Part shown: positions 17,619-26,259 of the stretch, one piece after another
Numbering within the stretch: the stretch's first letter is position 1
How the letters are laid out: each line of letters begins with the position of its first letter
Origin: an uncultured Rhodospirillales bacterium
Lineage (GTDB): Bacteria; Pseudomonadota; Alphaproteobacteria; ATCC43930; CGMCC-115725
Length of the DNA stretch: 64,000 bases
Assembly: GCA_903822185.1 (NCBI GenBank)
Contig: CAIJOA010000042.1
Span: 103,447 to 167,446, forward strand
Direction: 5' to 3'
Translations under genes and position numbers: made by a program
Notes under the pieces: generated by a model
The model's input: the letters and a program-made list of their open reading frames with translations, nothing else
The model's database searches: none
Told to the model about the DNA's origin: nothing

Positions 17619-18854
17619 GTGGTTGCTGACGACCGTCGCGTTGTGATTTCAGGGGGCGGCCCGGTTGGGCTGCTCTGTGCATTGCTCTTGGGCCGGCGCG
17701 GCTTGCCGGTCCGTATCTTCGATGAAAATCTGTCGCCGCAGGACGATCCCCGTGCCGCGACCACCCATCCGGCGACGCTCGAAGTGCTCGCCGAGGCGGG
17801 GTTGGTCGAGGATATGGCGCGGCTCGGTCTTGTCGCGCCGATCACGCAGTTCTGGGACCGGCCCAGCGGCGCGAAGATCGCCGAATTCGATCACGTCGTT
17901 CTGAAGGACGATACGGCTTTTCCCTATGTCATCCAGTGCGAGCAGTTCAAAACATCGCTGTTGCTGATCGAACGGCTGCGCTCGCTGCCGAATGTCGAAT
18001 TGATGCTTGGCCATACCGTGACGGGTGTCACCCAGACGGCCAATGACGTGACGGTGCAGGTCAAAGGGCCCGAAGGCGAAACCAGCCATACGGGCGCTTA
18101 TCTGATCGGCGCTGATGGCGGACGCAGCACGGTGCGTAAACAATGCGGCATCGAATTCGCGGGCTTCACCTGGCCGGAACGTTTCATCGTTTTGACCACG
18201 CCATTCGATTTCGAGGCGTCGCGCGGCTATTGCCCGCGCAGCTATTTCGCCGACCCGGAAGAATGGTGCAATTGCTTCAAGGTGTCGGCGGACGGCCCGC
18301 CGGGACTTTGGCGTACCGTCTATCCGACCAATCCGTCGTTGTCGGATGAAGAACTGATGAGCGATGCCTCGGTGCAGGCGCGGATGCAGAAATTCTTCCC
18401 GTCGTCCGAGCCATACGAGATCATTCACCGCAACCTTTATGTGACGCATCAGCGCGTTGCTGCGACCTTCCGCAAAGGCCGCGTGGTTTTGGCCGGCGAT
18501 TCCGCTCATGTGAACAATCCGATCGGCGGCATGGGATTGAATGGCGGTCTGCAGGACGCCGCGAACTTGTCGGAGAAGTTGAGCGGCATCCTTCTCGACG
18601 GCCGTTCCGACCGCGAACTCGATCTTTATAATTTGCAGCGCCGCACGGTTGCGACCGAGTTTGTCCAGGAACAATCGATCGAAAACAAAAAGCGTCTTGA
18701 AGCGCAGGAGCCGGAAGTGCGGGCCAAGAATCTCGACGAGCTCCGGCGCATTGCGGAAGATCCGGCGCGGGCCCGGCAATTTCTCCTCCGCGCTTCTCTG
18801 ATATCGGCGCAGCGGAAGGTAAATGCGATGACCCTCGACAATGTGCCGGCATGA
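17619..18854 (+). CDS. FAD-dependent aromatic monooxygenase (PHBH/MhpA-like)
   Basis: 411 residues of the group A flavoprotein monooxygenase fold. The FAD-binding GGGPVG is at residues 12-17, the middle DG motif is LIGADGGRST, and the GD motif is VVLAGDSAHVNNPIGGMGLNGG. NAD(P)H-driven hydroxylation of a phenol-like ring is the usual reaction. GTG at 17619 is preceded by CGGGAGA. The end overlaps the next gene by four bases (ATGA). The operon context with Rieske oxygenase and amidase supports a role in ring breakdown. The C-terminal thioredoxin-like domain of larger relatives such as TfdB is absent. Confidence 0.87.
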   Translation: MVADDRRVVISGGGPVGLLCALLLGRRGLPVRIFDENLSPQDDPRAATTHPATLEVLAEAGLVEDMARLGLVAPITQFWDRPSGAKIAEFDHVVLKDDTAFPYVIQCEQFKTSLLLIERLRSLPNVELMLGHTVTGVTQTANDVTVQVKGPEGETSHTGAYLIGADGGRSTVRKQCGIEFAGFTWPERFIVLTTPFDFEASRGYCPRSYFADPEEWCNCFKVSADGPPGLWRTVYPTNPSLSDEELMSDASVQARMQKFFPSSEPYEIIHRNLYVTHQRVAATFRKGRVVLAGDSAHVNNPIGGMGLNGGLQDAANLSEKLSGILLDGRSDRELDLYNLQRRTVATEFVQEQSIENKKRLEAQEPEVRAKNLDELRRIAEDPARARQFLLRASLISAQRKVNAMTLDNVPA

Positions 18855-19774
18855 AGATCGCGCTCCCCGATCTCATTTCGAATTCATACTTTCCCGCTGC
18901 GGCGGCGGTTGAACTCAGCTTCTTCAAGGCCGAAGGGTTGAACGTCGATCTCGAACTGATCTTTCCGGTCGATAAGGCATATGCCGCCTTGCGCGACGGC
19001 GCGGTCGATTTTGTTGCCGGTTCGGCCCATTCGGCCTTGGCGGCATTTTCCGATTGGAAAGGCGTCAAACTGCTCTGCGCGCAAGGGCAGGGCATGTACT
19101 GGTTCTTGGTCATGCACAAACGCTTTGCGGCAAAGCGTGGAGATCTCAGCGTCGTCAAAGGCCGCAGCATCGGCGCCGCGCCCTGGGTCGATATGGGGTT
19201 GAAGCGTCTGCTGATCGCGGGCGGCATCGATCTCGAACAGGACAAGGTAACGATCGCGCCGGTGCCTGGCACGCAAGGCGCGGGTGTCAATTTCGGTGTC
19301 ACAGCAGCGAAAGCCTTGGAAGAGGGCAAGATCGACGGCTTCTGGGCGAACGGCATGGGGACGGAAGTCGCCGTCCAGCGTGGCATCGGCGATGTGGTCA
19401 TCGATGTCCGCCGCGGCGACGGGCCGAAGGAATGTTTCAACTACACGATGGCGTCAATCGCGACGACGGATGCGCTGATCGCACGCGCCCCCGAACAGGC
19501 CGCCGCTGCAATTAGAGCGATTACGAAGACACACGCAGCATTGAAGCAAGATGTGACGCGCGCGGCAGAGGTTGGTCGCAAGCTCTTCCCACCGGCTGAG
19601 GCTGAGCTGATCGCCGAATTGATCCGGCGCGATCTGCCCTATTACAGCCCGGTCATCTCGGAAGATTTCGTCGCCGGCATGAACGGTTTTGGCCGTGATC
19701 TCGGCATTCTCAAAGGGCCAGTCCGCTATGGCGACGTCGTCGCCACGCAGTTCACCGATCTTTGGGCATCGTAA
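18851..19774 (+). CDS. Periplasmic-binding-fold protein without signal peptide
   Basis: 307 residues of the NMT1/SsuA type (VELSFFKAEGLNVDLELIF, AALRDGAVDFVAGSAHSALAAF). The protein begins MKIALPDLISNSYFP, directly at the first beta strand, with no export signal. Its ATG overlaps the monooxygenase stop (ATGA), so the start is well placed and a missing signal is not a start-site error. It may be a cytoplasmic enzyme of the dihydroxyphthalate decarboxylase/THI5 type or a cytoplasmic ligand binder. It is the last gene of the plus-strand operon. Confidence 0.75.
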   Translation: MKIALPDLISNSYFPAAAAVELSFFKAEGLNVDLELIFPVDKAYAALRDGAVDFVAGSAHSALAAFSDWKGVKLLCAQGQGMYWFLVMHKRFAAKRGDLSVVKGRSIGAAPWVDMGLKRLLIAGGIDLEQDKVTIAPVPGTQGAGVNFGVTAAKALEEGKIDGFWANGMGTEVAVQRGIGDVVIDVRRGDGPKECFNYTMASIATTDALIARAPEQAAAAIRAITKTHAALKQDVTRAAEVGRKLFPPAEAELIAELIRRDLPYYSPVISEDFVAGMNGFGRDLGILKGPVRYGDVVATQFTDLWAS

Positions 19775-20590
19775 TCAGGCGGCGACGGGCGCGGCCGATC
19801 CTTTGATCTGGACGCGGAAGCCCGAACGCACGTTCGGGTAATAATCCCAAATCGCGCGATGATGCGTGCAGCGATTGTCCCAGAAGGCGATCGAATCCGG
19901 CTTCCAGCGGAAACGCAGTTGGAAATCCGGATGCGCGCAATGTTGATAAAGGAAGCCGAGGACGGCATCGCTTTCGTCGCGCGGTACTTCGTTGATGTGC
20001 GAGGTCTGCCCGCGATTGATGTAAAGCAGCTTCCGGCCGGAAATCGGATGCTTCGCGACGATCGGATGAATGTTCACCGGCGCGTTCGGGCCGAACACTT
20101 TCCGCCCGTCATGCGTTGCGGTCAGTTTGTCGAGATAGCCCTTCATCCGATCCGATAGGGCGTCGTAAGCGGCATACATGCTGGCGAACATGGTGTCGCC
20201 GCCGCCGTCGGGTGGCACGGTGTGCAGATAGAGAATGCTGCCCAAAGGCGGGATGGCGGCGCAGCTTTGATCGGTGTGCCAGACTTCGCCCGCAACCCGT
20301 TCCGAATTGGCGTCGAAATGCAGCGCGCGCACTTCGGGTTCGCCGGCAACGGGAACGCTCTCGGTCGAAGGGCCGACATGGATATGAAGCTCGCCGAACT
20401 GGCGCGCGAGGGCCTTGTGGGCTTCGTGATCGATCTTTTGATCGCGGAAAAAGATCACCTGGTATTGGGCAAAGGCCTGATGAAGTTCTTCAATCTGGCG
20501 ATTGCCCAGGGGCTTGGTCAGATCGATATTACCGATTTCCGCGCCGATATTGGGCGACAGCGGCGTTGCTGAAATCGTTTCATAGGCCAT
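19775..20590 (-). CDS. TauD/TfdA-family 2-oxoglutarate-dependent dioxygenase
   Basis: 271 residues. The iron facial triad is H105 and D107 (VWHTDQS) with a distal His in TTHH or CTHHRAIWDYYP (H243 or H244). The 2-oxoglutarate Arg is R255 or R259. Known relatives split sulfonates, 2,4-D or other ether or amine substrates. It is monocistronic and convergent with the preceding gene (stop codons adjacent). Its promoter contains operator site B, so it joins the regulon of the Rieske operon. Confidence 0.87.
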   Translation of the reverse strand: MAYETISATPLSPNIGAEIGNIDLTKPLGNRQIEELHQAFAQYQVIFFRDQKIDHEAHKALARQFGELHIHVGPSTESVPVAGEPEVRALHFDANSERVAGEVWHTDQSCAAIPPLGSILYLHTVPPDGGGDTMFASMYAAYDALSDRMKGYLDKLTATHDGRKVFGPNAPVNIHPIVAKHPISGRKLLYINRGQTSHINEVPRDESDAVLGFLYQHCAHPDFQLRFRWKPDSIAFWDNRCTHHRAIWDYYPNVRSGFRVQIKGSAAPVAA

Positions 20591-20643
20591 AAGCCGATCT
20601 CCTTCAGGACGCGCATCCGGCGCGACGCAACCGACAATCCAAA

Positions 20644-20669
20644 TTATACAGGCACCGATATAATGTAAA
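20644..20669 (-). promoter_or_regulatory. Promoter with operator copy (site B) for the TauD-like gene
   Basis: On the minus strand TTTACA (20669-20664) and TATAAT (20648-20643) flank a 15-base spacer. The 18-base operator TATACAGGCACCGATATA (20645-20662) spans the spacer and most of the -10. It matches site A1 at 14 or more positions. Confidence 0.6.
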
Positions 20670-20689
20670 GCGCCTCGGTCGGCAGCGTT

Positions 20690-23029
20690 TCAGAGGGAAG
20701 CTTGCCTGCGAGCGTCGCGTAACGCGCGCCACAGCCGCTCCGGCTGCAGCGGCATTTCGATATGCTCGATGCCATATTCGCGAAGGGCATCGATGGCGGC
20801 GCTGACGATGGCAGGCGCCGCACCGGTCGGACCACTTTCGCCGATGCCCTTGATGCCGAGCCTATTGGTCGGCGACGCAACTTCTTGGAAGATCACGTCG
20901 ATATTCGGCAGGTCGTCGGCACGGGGCATGCCGTAATCCTGGAACGATGCGGTCAATAACTGTCCCGATGCGTCATAGACGATGTTTTCGAGCATGGCTT
21001 GGCCGATGCCCTGAGTAATGCCGCCGTGCATCTGCCCTTCGGCGATCATCGGGTTGATCAAACGGCCGGCGTCATCGACGGCGGTGTAACGTTCGAGCGT
21101 CATCTTGCCGGTGTCGGGATCAATCTCGACTTCGCAGATATGCGTGCCGCTGGGGAAGTTGCAGGCGAAAGTCGAATAATCGACGGCCCGCGCCAGCGGC
21201 CCGCGTAAATCCTCGGGAAGATCGGGACACGTTGCAGCGAAATCGGCGATCTCGAACAGCGAGCAGGCGAAATTGGTATGGGGGACTTTGAGACCGCCTT
21301 CGTCATAAAGAACGGAGTCGGCATCGACTTCGTAACGGAACGCGGCGAGGCGCTTTGCCCTGTCGATCACGCCGTCGCATCCCTGCGCGATGATCTCGCT
21401 GCCTTTGAATAGCGAGCGGGAGCCATGCGTGCCGCCGCCGGACGTGACGATTTTCGTATCGCCTTCGATGAGTTTGACCTGATCGACACCGATCTGCAGG
21501 CGGCTGGCAAGAATCTGGGCAAAGCTGGTCGCATGACCCTGGCCGTGGCTATGCGTGCCGATGTGAAGTTCGACGATCCCGTCCGGCCGTACCAAGACAT
21601 TGCCCCATTCTGCGGGCGCGCCGCCCGATACCTGCACATAGTTCGAGAAGCCGATGCCGCGCATCATGCCGCGCCGTTTCGCGTCGCCGCGGCGGGCGGC
21701 GAAACCGTCCCAATCGGCTTTTTTCAACGCGAGGTCCATTCCCGCGCCGTAATCGCCGCTGTCATAGGTGGCGCCGGTCGGGCTGAGATAGGGAAAGGCC
21801 GCGCTGGCGAGGATATTACGCCGCCGCAATTCGATGCGGTCGATGCCCAGTTTCGTGGCCGCGAGATCGAGCAGCCGTTCGATAAGATAGACGGCTTCCG
21901 GCTGTCCTGCGCCGCGATAAGGTGCGACCGTTCCCGTGTTGGTGAAGACGACGCCGACTAGCGCATGCAGCGCCGGGACCTTGTAGCAGCCGGTCTGCAC
22001 CCGTGGCCCCGCGGATACCGGAACCAACGGCCCCGCATGGCCCGGATAAGCGCCCAGATTCGACAGCGTCCTCACCCGCATACCCGCGATATGGCCATCG
22101 TCGTCGAAAGCGAGCGACGCGTTCCACACGCCATCGCGGCCATGAGTATCGCTGAGAAAACATTCCGAACGGTCGCCCTGCCATTTGATCGGGCGTTTCA
22201 ACGCGCGGGCAGTCCATAGAACGAAGATGAATTCCGAAAAACATTGCGAGCGCGTTCCGAAACCACCACCCATGTCAGGGCTGATGACGCGAATCTTGTC
22301 GCGCGGGTGATGAAAGACATGGTCGGCGAGCGTGTCGCGATTGTTGTTCGGAGACTGCGTGCCGCTGATCAGCGTGAAGCTGTCGGTGGCCGGGTCGAAG
22401 TCGCCCAAGGCCGCGCGCGGCTCCATCGGCGCGCCGGTGATGCGATTATTGACAACCTCCAGCGAAACGACATGAGCCGCGCCGGCGAAAGCCTGGGCAC
22501 AAGCTTCGGCATCGCCGATATCGAGTTCGCAGCAAAGATTTCCCGGTGCTTCGTCCCATATCTGCGGTGCGCCCGGCCGGACCGCGACGGCGATGTCGGT
22601 GACGGCGTCGATCGGCGCGTAATCGATCTCTATCATATCGATCGCGTCGCGCGCTTCGGCGGCCGTTTCCGCGACGACGATGGCGACGGGTTCACCGACG
22701 AAGCGGACGCGATCGGTCGGCAGCACCTTGTTGGGCGGGCTGATCATCTCGCCGCGCAACCGGGAAACCGGACCCAGTGGCGGCTTTGCGGCGTGAGGGA
22801 TGCCCAGCCCCGCATCGGCATAATCCGCGCCGGTATAGGCCAACAGCACGCCGGGCATCGCCAGCGCCGGCGCGACATCGATACGCTCGATATTCGCATG
22901 GGCGTGGGGCGAGCGGAGGATGGCGAGATAAGCCTGATTCGGACGGTCGTGATCGGCCGCGTAGGCGCCATTGCCGCGGACAAGCCTGTCATCCTCAACC
23001 CTCAGGATCGGCTTCCCGATGGTATCCAC
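20690..23029 (-). CDS. Molybdenum hydroxylase large subunit (xanthine dehydrogenase/CoxL family)
   Basis: 779 residues, full length for the molybdopterin subunit. Molybdopterin contacts GGGFGTR are at 254-260. The loop PYRGAGQPE at 370-378 is the form II type and lacks the AYRCSFR of true CO dehydrogenase, so CO is not the substrate. The catalytic Glu lies in KGIGESG near residue 735. Relatives hydroxylate N-heterocycles or aldehydes beside the ring nitrogen. The FAD and 2Fe-2S subunits that normally accompany it are not encoded anywhere in the window. The promoter holds tandem operator copies (site C). Confidence 0.88.
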   Translation of the reverse strand: MDTIGKPILRVEDDRLVRGNGAYAADHDRPNQAYLAILRSPHAHANIERIDVAPALAMPGVLLAYTGADYADAGLGIPHAAKPPLGPVSRLRGEMISPPNKVLPTDRVRFVGEPVAIVVAETAAEARDAIDMIEIDYAPIDAVTDIAVAVRPGAPQIWDEAPGNLCCELDIGDAEACAQAFAGAAHVVSLEVVNNRITGAPMEPRAALGDFDPATDSFTLISGTQSPNNNRDTLADHVFHHPRDKIRVISPDMGGGFGTRSQCFSEFIFVLWTARALKRPIKWQGDRSECFLSDTHGRDGVWNASLAFDDDGHIAGMRVRTLSNLGAYPGHAGPLVPVSAGPRVQTGCYKVPALHALVGVVFTNTGTVAPYRGAGQPEAVYLIERLLDLAATKLGIDRIELRRRNILASAAFPYLSPTGATYDSGDYGAGMDLALKKADWDGFAARRGDAKRRGMMRGIGFSNYVQVSGGAPAEWGNVLVRPDGIVELHIGTHSHGQGHATSFAQILASRLQIGVDQVKLIEGDTKIVTSGGGTHGSRSLFKGSEIIAQGCDGVIDRAKRLAAFRYEVDADSVLYDEGGLKVPHTNFACSLFEIADFAATCPDLPEDLRGPLARAVDYSTFACNFPSGTHICEVEIDPDTGKMTLERYTAVDDAGRLINPMIAEGQMHGGITQGIGQAMLENIVYDASGQLLTASFQDYGMPRADDLPNIDVIFQEVASPTNRLGIKGIGESGPTGAAPAIVSAAIDALREYGIEHIEMPLQPERLWRALRDARRQASL

Positions 23030-23060
23030 GCTTTGCGCCCCCAGTGAGGTACCCTCGAAT

Positions 23061-23106
23061 TACAACGGTACCGATATAACCATACAGGGGGCGATATACC
23101 TGTCAA
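23061..23106 (-). promoter_or_regulatory. Promoter with tandem operator copies (site C) for the molybdenum hydroxylase gene
   Basis: On the minus strand TTGACA (23106-23101) and TATGGT (23084-23079) have a 16-base spacer. Operator C2 (23081-23098) fills the spacer. C1, TACAACGGTACCGATATA (23061-23078), lies just downstream. Their centres are 20 bases apart, two helical turns, which suits cooperative binding of two dimers. Confidence 0.6.
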
Positions 23107-23164
23107 CAAATCTGGATGGAGAAGGGATATGCTTGAACGCGAGCGCGTTTGACGAACACGGTTG

Positions 23165-23989
23165 TTAAGGCCGTTTGGCGGTGCGTTTCGGCAGCGGGCG
23201 ATGGGAAGCGGTGTAGCCAAGCCGTCGGGAAATTTCGCGGGCCGCTCGGCAGGTAGCCTCGATCTGCCCCTGCGTGGGCTTCTCGCTCAAGAGATGAAGC
23301 GTATCGAGAATCGCGATGGCGCCGGCGAAGCGGCCGCGGGCGTCGAAGATAGGCGCCGCGAGGGCGTTGATGCCGGGATTGAGTTGGTTCGGCGATTGAG
23401 CCCAGCCGCGTTCGGCGATTTGAAAGATTTCGCGCCGCAATTTTTGCGGGTCGGTCACTGTTTCGCTCGTCAGGGCCTGCAATGGCCCGGCGAGAATTTT
23501 CGCGGCAAGGCTGTCCGGCCCGAAGGCGAGCGCGACTTTGCCTAGGGCAGTCGCATGAAAAATCTGCTCGGTGCCGCGCAGCGTTGTAATCGAGAAAGGC
23601 GTCGAGCCACGCGCGACATCGACCGTATAAAGCCGTTCGCCGACCATCTGCGAGAGGCCGACGGAATGGCCGAGTTCCGCGCACAGCTTGACCATCTCGC
23701 TGCGCGCTTCGTTCACGAGGCTTAGATTTTCGACAATCCTTTGGCCCAGAAGAACAAGCTGCGGCCCGCTGTAATAGCGCTCGGTTTCCGGATCTTGAAC
23801 GATATAGCCGCTTTGGGCGAGCGTTCGCAGATGGCGAAACACGCGGGCTTTGGTCGTGCCCAATTGGTTGGCGAGATCAGTGATTCGCTTTGGTGTTTCG
23901 CTACTCGCAACAGCTTCGAGCAGTTTGATTGCGAGGATGACCGATTGCACGCCGTCTTGAGGCGATGCGGCTGCTTTCATGCGTGGCAT
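23165..23989 (-). CDS. IclR-family transcriptional regulator
   Basis: 274 residues. The winged helix is at about 20-80 (LLEAVASSETPKRITDLANQLGTTKARVFRHLRTLAQSGYI). It is followed by the GAF-like effector domain with ATALGKVALAFGP and ERGWAQSPNQLNPGINALAAPIFD. IclR proteins activate or repress catabolic operons in response to aromatic acids or glyoxylate-like ligands. The gene is divergent from the operon starting at 24180, and the shared intergenic region has a palindrome suited to IclR binding. It is also upstream of the molybdenum hydroxylase gene on the same strand, so it could affect that gene as well. Confidence 0.87.
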   Translation of the reverse strand: MPRMKAAASPQDGVQSVILAIKLLEAVASSETPKRITDLANQLGTTKARVFRHLRTLAQSGYIVQDPETERYYSGPQLVLLGQRIVENLSLVNEARSEMVKLCAELGHSVGLSQMVGERLYTVDVARGSTPFSITTLRGTEQIFHATALGKVALAFGPDSLAAKILAGPLQALTSETVTDPQKLRREIFQIAERGWAQSPNQLNPGINALAAPIFDARGRFAGAIAILDTLHLLSEKPTQGQIEATCRAAREISRRLGYTASHRPLPKRTAKRP

Positions 23990-24088
23990 CGGGTGGCTCC
24001 AGCAATGATTGTTTTTTGAAGCATTTCAAATCGCGTCCTTGACGGTCATTCAAAGCGAGTTTAGCGTTTAATCATAAATATCATTTTG

Positions 24089-24105
24089 GTTTCGATCAAC
24101 GAAAC
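24089..24105. promoter_or_regulatory. Candidate IclR operator
   Basis: GTTTCG-ATCAA-CGAAAC is a perfect six-base inverted repeat with a five-base centre. It sits between the divergent IclR gene and the SBP operon, about 75 bases before the latter's ATG. Palindromes of this size and base pattern are usual for IclR-type regulators. Assignment to this IclR is inference. Confidence 0.5.
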
Positions 24106-24179
24106 AGATGATTTTACGAAAACCGACGGGAGCGAAATCGTCGTGAAGCCGTCACCGCCTTTCGCAGGGGAGTGGCCTT

Positions 24180-25238
24180 ATGGAAACGACGCGTCGAACT
24201 TTTATTCAAAGCGCTACAGCGCTGGCGGCAATGCCTCTTGTGCCGGCCTTCGCGCAATCATTGCCGTCATTTCGCTATTGCTCATCGGCGGCGGTGCCGC
24301 GCGCTTTCAGCGGGTACGTCTTTTTGCCAGAGGTGCTCGGCTTCGATAAGAATTTAGGCTTCAGCGCCGACACGACCTACACGGCGGGCACCGGCAACGC
24401 GATGCAGTTGCTGCTGTCGAATCAAGTCGATCTCGCCAATCCGGGCCTGCTCGAATTCATCGCGATGAAGAAAAAGAACCCGGACCTTCCGGTTAAGCTG
24501 GTCTATTGCCAGGATTATGCGTCGTCTTACATAACCGTCGTTGCCGAGGACAGTCCTTATAAGAAGATCAGCGATCTCAAGGGAAAATCGATTGGCGTTC
24601 TCAGCCTCGGCTCAGGCGCGGTTGCGACGGTCAAGTCTCAGCTCCGGCGCGAAGGCGTCGATCCCAGTGCGGTCGAGATCGTCTCGGTCGGCGCTGATTC
24701 AGCGGCCTATGCCGCCTTTAAAAGCAAGCAGGTCGAGGCACTGAGTCTCTTCATCGGCACGATCGCAGCGATGGAGAGCAACGGCGCGAACTTCCGCTGG
24801 TTCACCACGCCGGTATCGACCGGCGGATTCGCCGTCACCGAATCCTTCCTCGCCAAAAATCGTGCGCTCGTCGTCAAGGCGTTGCAGGGGATCGCGCTCA
24901 GCACCACCGTCATGCAGCTCAATCCGAAAGTGGCAGTCGAGGCTTATTACAAGAAATACGGCGCGCCGAACGGCGATCGCGACAAGGCCATGAACGGTGA
25001 CATCCACGCTGTCGAACGCACCATGAGCATCTTCAAGCGCCCCGACGACAAGCATCAATGGGGTGAGCTGACCGAAGAGCAGTGGACGAACCTCATCGAC
25101 TTCGTCGGCCCTGACAGCGGCTACACGGCTGCCAACACGAAATATTCGGATTTCTTCTATCCGGACCTCATTCCCGACATCAACAAGCTCGATCTCGCGC
25201 CGGCGATGAAGATCGTGAAGAACGGCCTTCCCGCCTGA
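24180..25238 (+). CDS. ABC transporter substrate-binding protein, first of two in the operon
   Basis: 352 residues of the NMT1/SsuA type. The N-terminus METTRRTFIQSATALAAMPLVPAFA has a twin-arginine (Tat) pattern, TRRTF, with a short hydrophobic segment. Domain motifs include DLKGKSIGVLSLGSGAVATVKSQLRREGVD. The C-terminal part FVGPDSGYTAANTKYSDFFYPDLIP is shared with the second SBP of this operon at 29062, which shows the two are paralogues. AGGGGAG precedes the ATG. It leads a row of eight same-strand genes, and its transporter subunits lie 6 kb downstream. Confidence 0.86.
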   Translation: METTRRTFIQSATALAAMPLVPAFAQSLPSFRYCSSAAVPRAFSGYVFLPEVLGFDKNLGFSADTTYTAGTGNAMQLLLSNQVDLANPGLLEFIAMKKKNPDLPVKLVYCQDYASSYITVVAEDSPYKKISDLKGKSIGVLSLGSGAVATVKSQLRREGVDPSAVEIVSVGADSAAYAAFKSKQVEALSLFIGTIAAMESNGANFRWFTTPVSTGGFAVTESFLAKNRALVVKALQGIALSTTVMQLNPKVAVEAYYKKYGAPNGDRDKAMNGDIHAVERTMSIFKRPDDKHQWGELTEEQWTNLIDFVGPDSGYTAANTKYSDFFYPDLIPDINKLDLAPAMKIVKNGLPA

Positions 25239-25263
25239 TCATCGGAAAAGAAGGGGCAATAAT

Positions 25264-26250
25264 ATGATGCAGCCGCCGCGTGCCGCCACCCGTGACGAAG
25301 TCCCGGTTCTCGATCTTGCACCGTTGATGGCCGGCGAGCCGACGAAAGAGCTGGCGCAGACGTTGCGTCACGCCTGCGAGACGATCGGCTTCTTCTATGT
25401 CGCCAATCACGGCGTCCCGACCGGTACGGTCGATGATCTCTTCGCGGCGATGCGGCGCTATTTCGCTCAGCCGCTCGACAAGAAGATGGAATACGAGATC
25501 GACAAGCGATATCGGCGTGGTTACACGCCGCTCGCGGTCAATCGGGCTCATGAAGACTATCTGCCCGATTTGAAGGAGAGCTTCGGCATCTCGCTCGATT
25601 TGCCGCTCACCGATCCCGATGTCATGGCCGGAAAAGCCTTCCACGGCCCCAATCGCTGGCCACCCGATGCGCCGTGGTTCCAGTCCGCAGCCGAAAACTA
25701 TGTCGATCACGTCATTCGTCTCAGCAAGCGCCTGCTGCATCTTTTCGCGCTCAGCCTCGAACTGCCGGTCGATTATTTCGATGGTTTCACCACGAAGCCG
25801 ATGCTTCGCACCAGCATGTTCCATTATCCGCCGCAGCCACCAGTTGGGCCGGACAATCAGGCGGGTGTTGCGCCCCATACCGACAACGGCATGTTTACGG
25901 TGCTGCAACAGGACCCGATCGGTGGTTTGGAATTGCAGACGCGCTCGGGCGAATGGATCGGTGCGCCTTATATCGACGATACCTTCGTGATCAATATCGG
26001 CGACCTGATGCAGGTATGGACGAACGACGTCTATATCTCGAATCTGCATCGGGTGATCAATCGCAGCGGCCGGGAACGCTATTCGGTCCCGACCTTCTTC
26101 AATCTCGATTACGACACGATGGTGACGTGTCTGCCGAGCTGCGTGAGCGCAAACCGTCCGGCTAAATACGAACCCATCAACTTCGGCGATTTCTTCCTCA
26201 ACCGGTTCAGCCGCAACAAATACAAAGCGCCTGCTGAAGTCACGGGTTGA
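25264..26250 (+). CDS. Isopenicillin-N-synthase-like 2-oxoglutarate/Fe(II) oxygenase
   Basis: 328 residues. The DIOX_N region ends with GFFYVANHGVP at about 42-52. Iron ligands are H205, D207 (APHTDNG) and H262 (LHRVIN). R272 and S274 (RYS) bind 2-oxoglutarate. The family includes plant-type dioxygenases and bacterial oxygenases that hydroxylate or demethylate small molecules; true isopenicillin N synthase activity is not implied. It is 25 bases after the SBP gene and 9 bases before the next gene. A second, diverged member of the family is three genes downstream. Confidence 0.87.
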   Translation: MMQPPRAATRDEVPVLDLAPLMAGEPTKELAQTLRHACETIGFFYVANHGVPTGTVDDLFAAMRRYFAQPLDKKMEYEIDKRYRRGYTPLAVNRAHEDYLPDLKESFGISLDLPLTDPDVMAGKAFHGPNRWPPDAPWFQSAAENYVDHVIRLSKRLLHLFALSLELPVDYFDGFTTKPMLRTSMFHYPPQPPVGPDNQAGVAPHTDNGMFTVLQQDPIGGLELQTRSGEWIGAPYIDDTFVINIGDLMQVWTNDVYISNLHRVINRSGRERYSVPTFFNLDYDTMVTCLPSCVSANRPAKYEPINFGDFFLNRFSRNKYKAPAEVTG

Positions 26251-26259
26251 TCGCGTCCC

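Noticed and set aside
20690..23029. Carbon monoxide dehydrogenase large subunit
   Set aside because: The loop is PYRGAGQPE and not the AYRCSFR of form I CO dehydrogenase, and CoxM and CoxS genes are missing.
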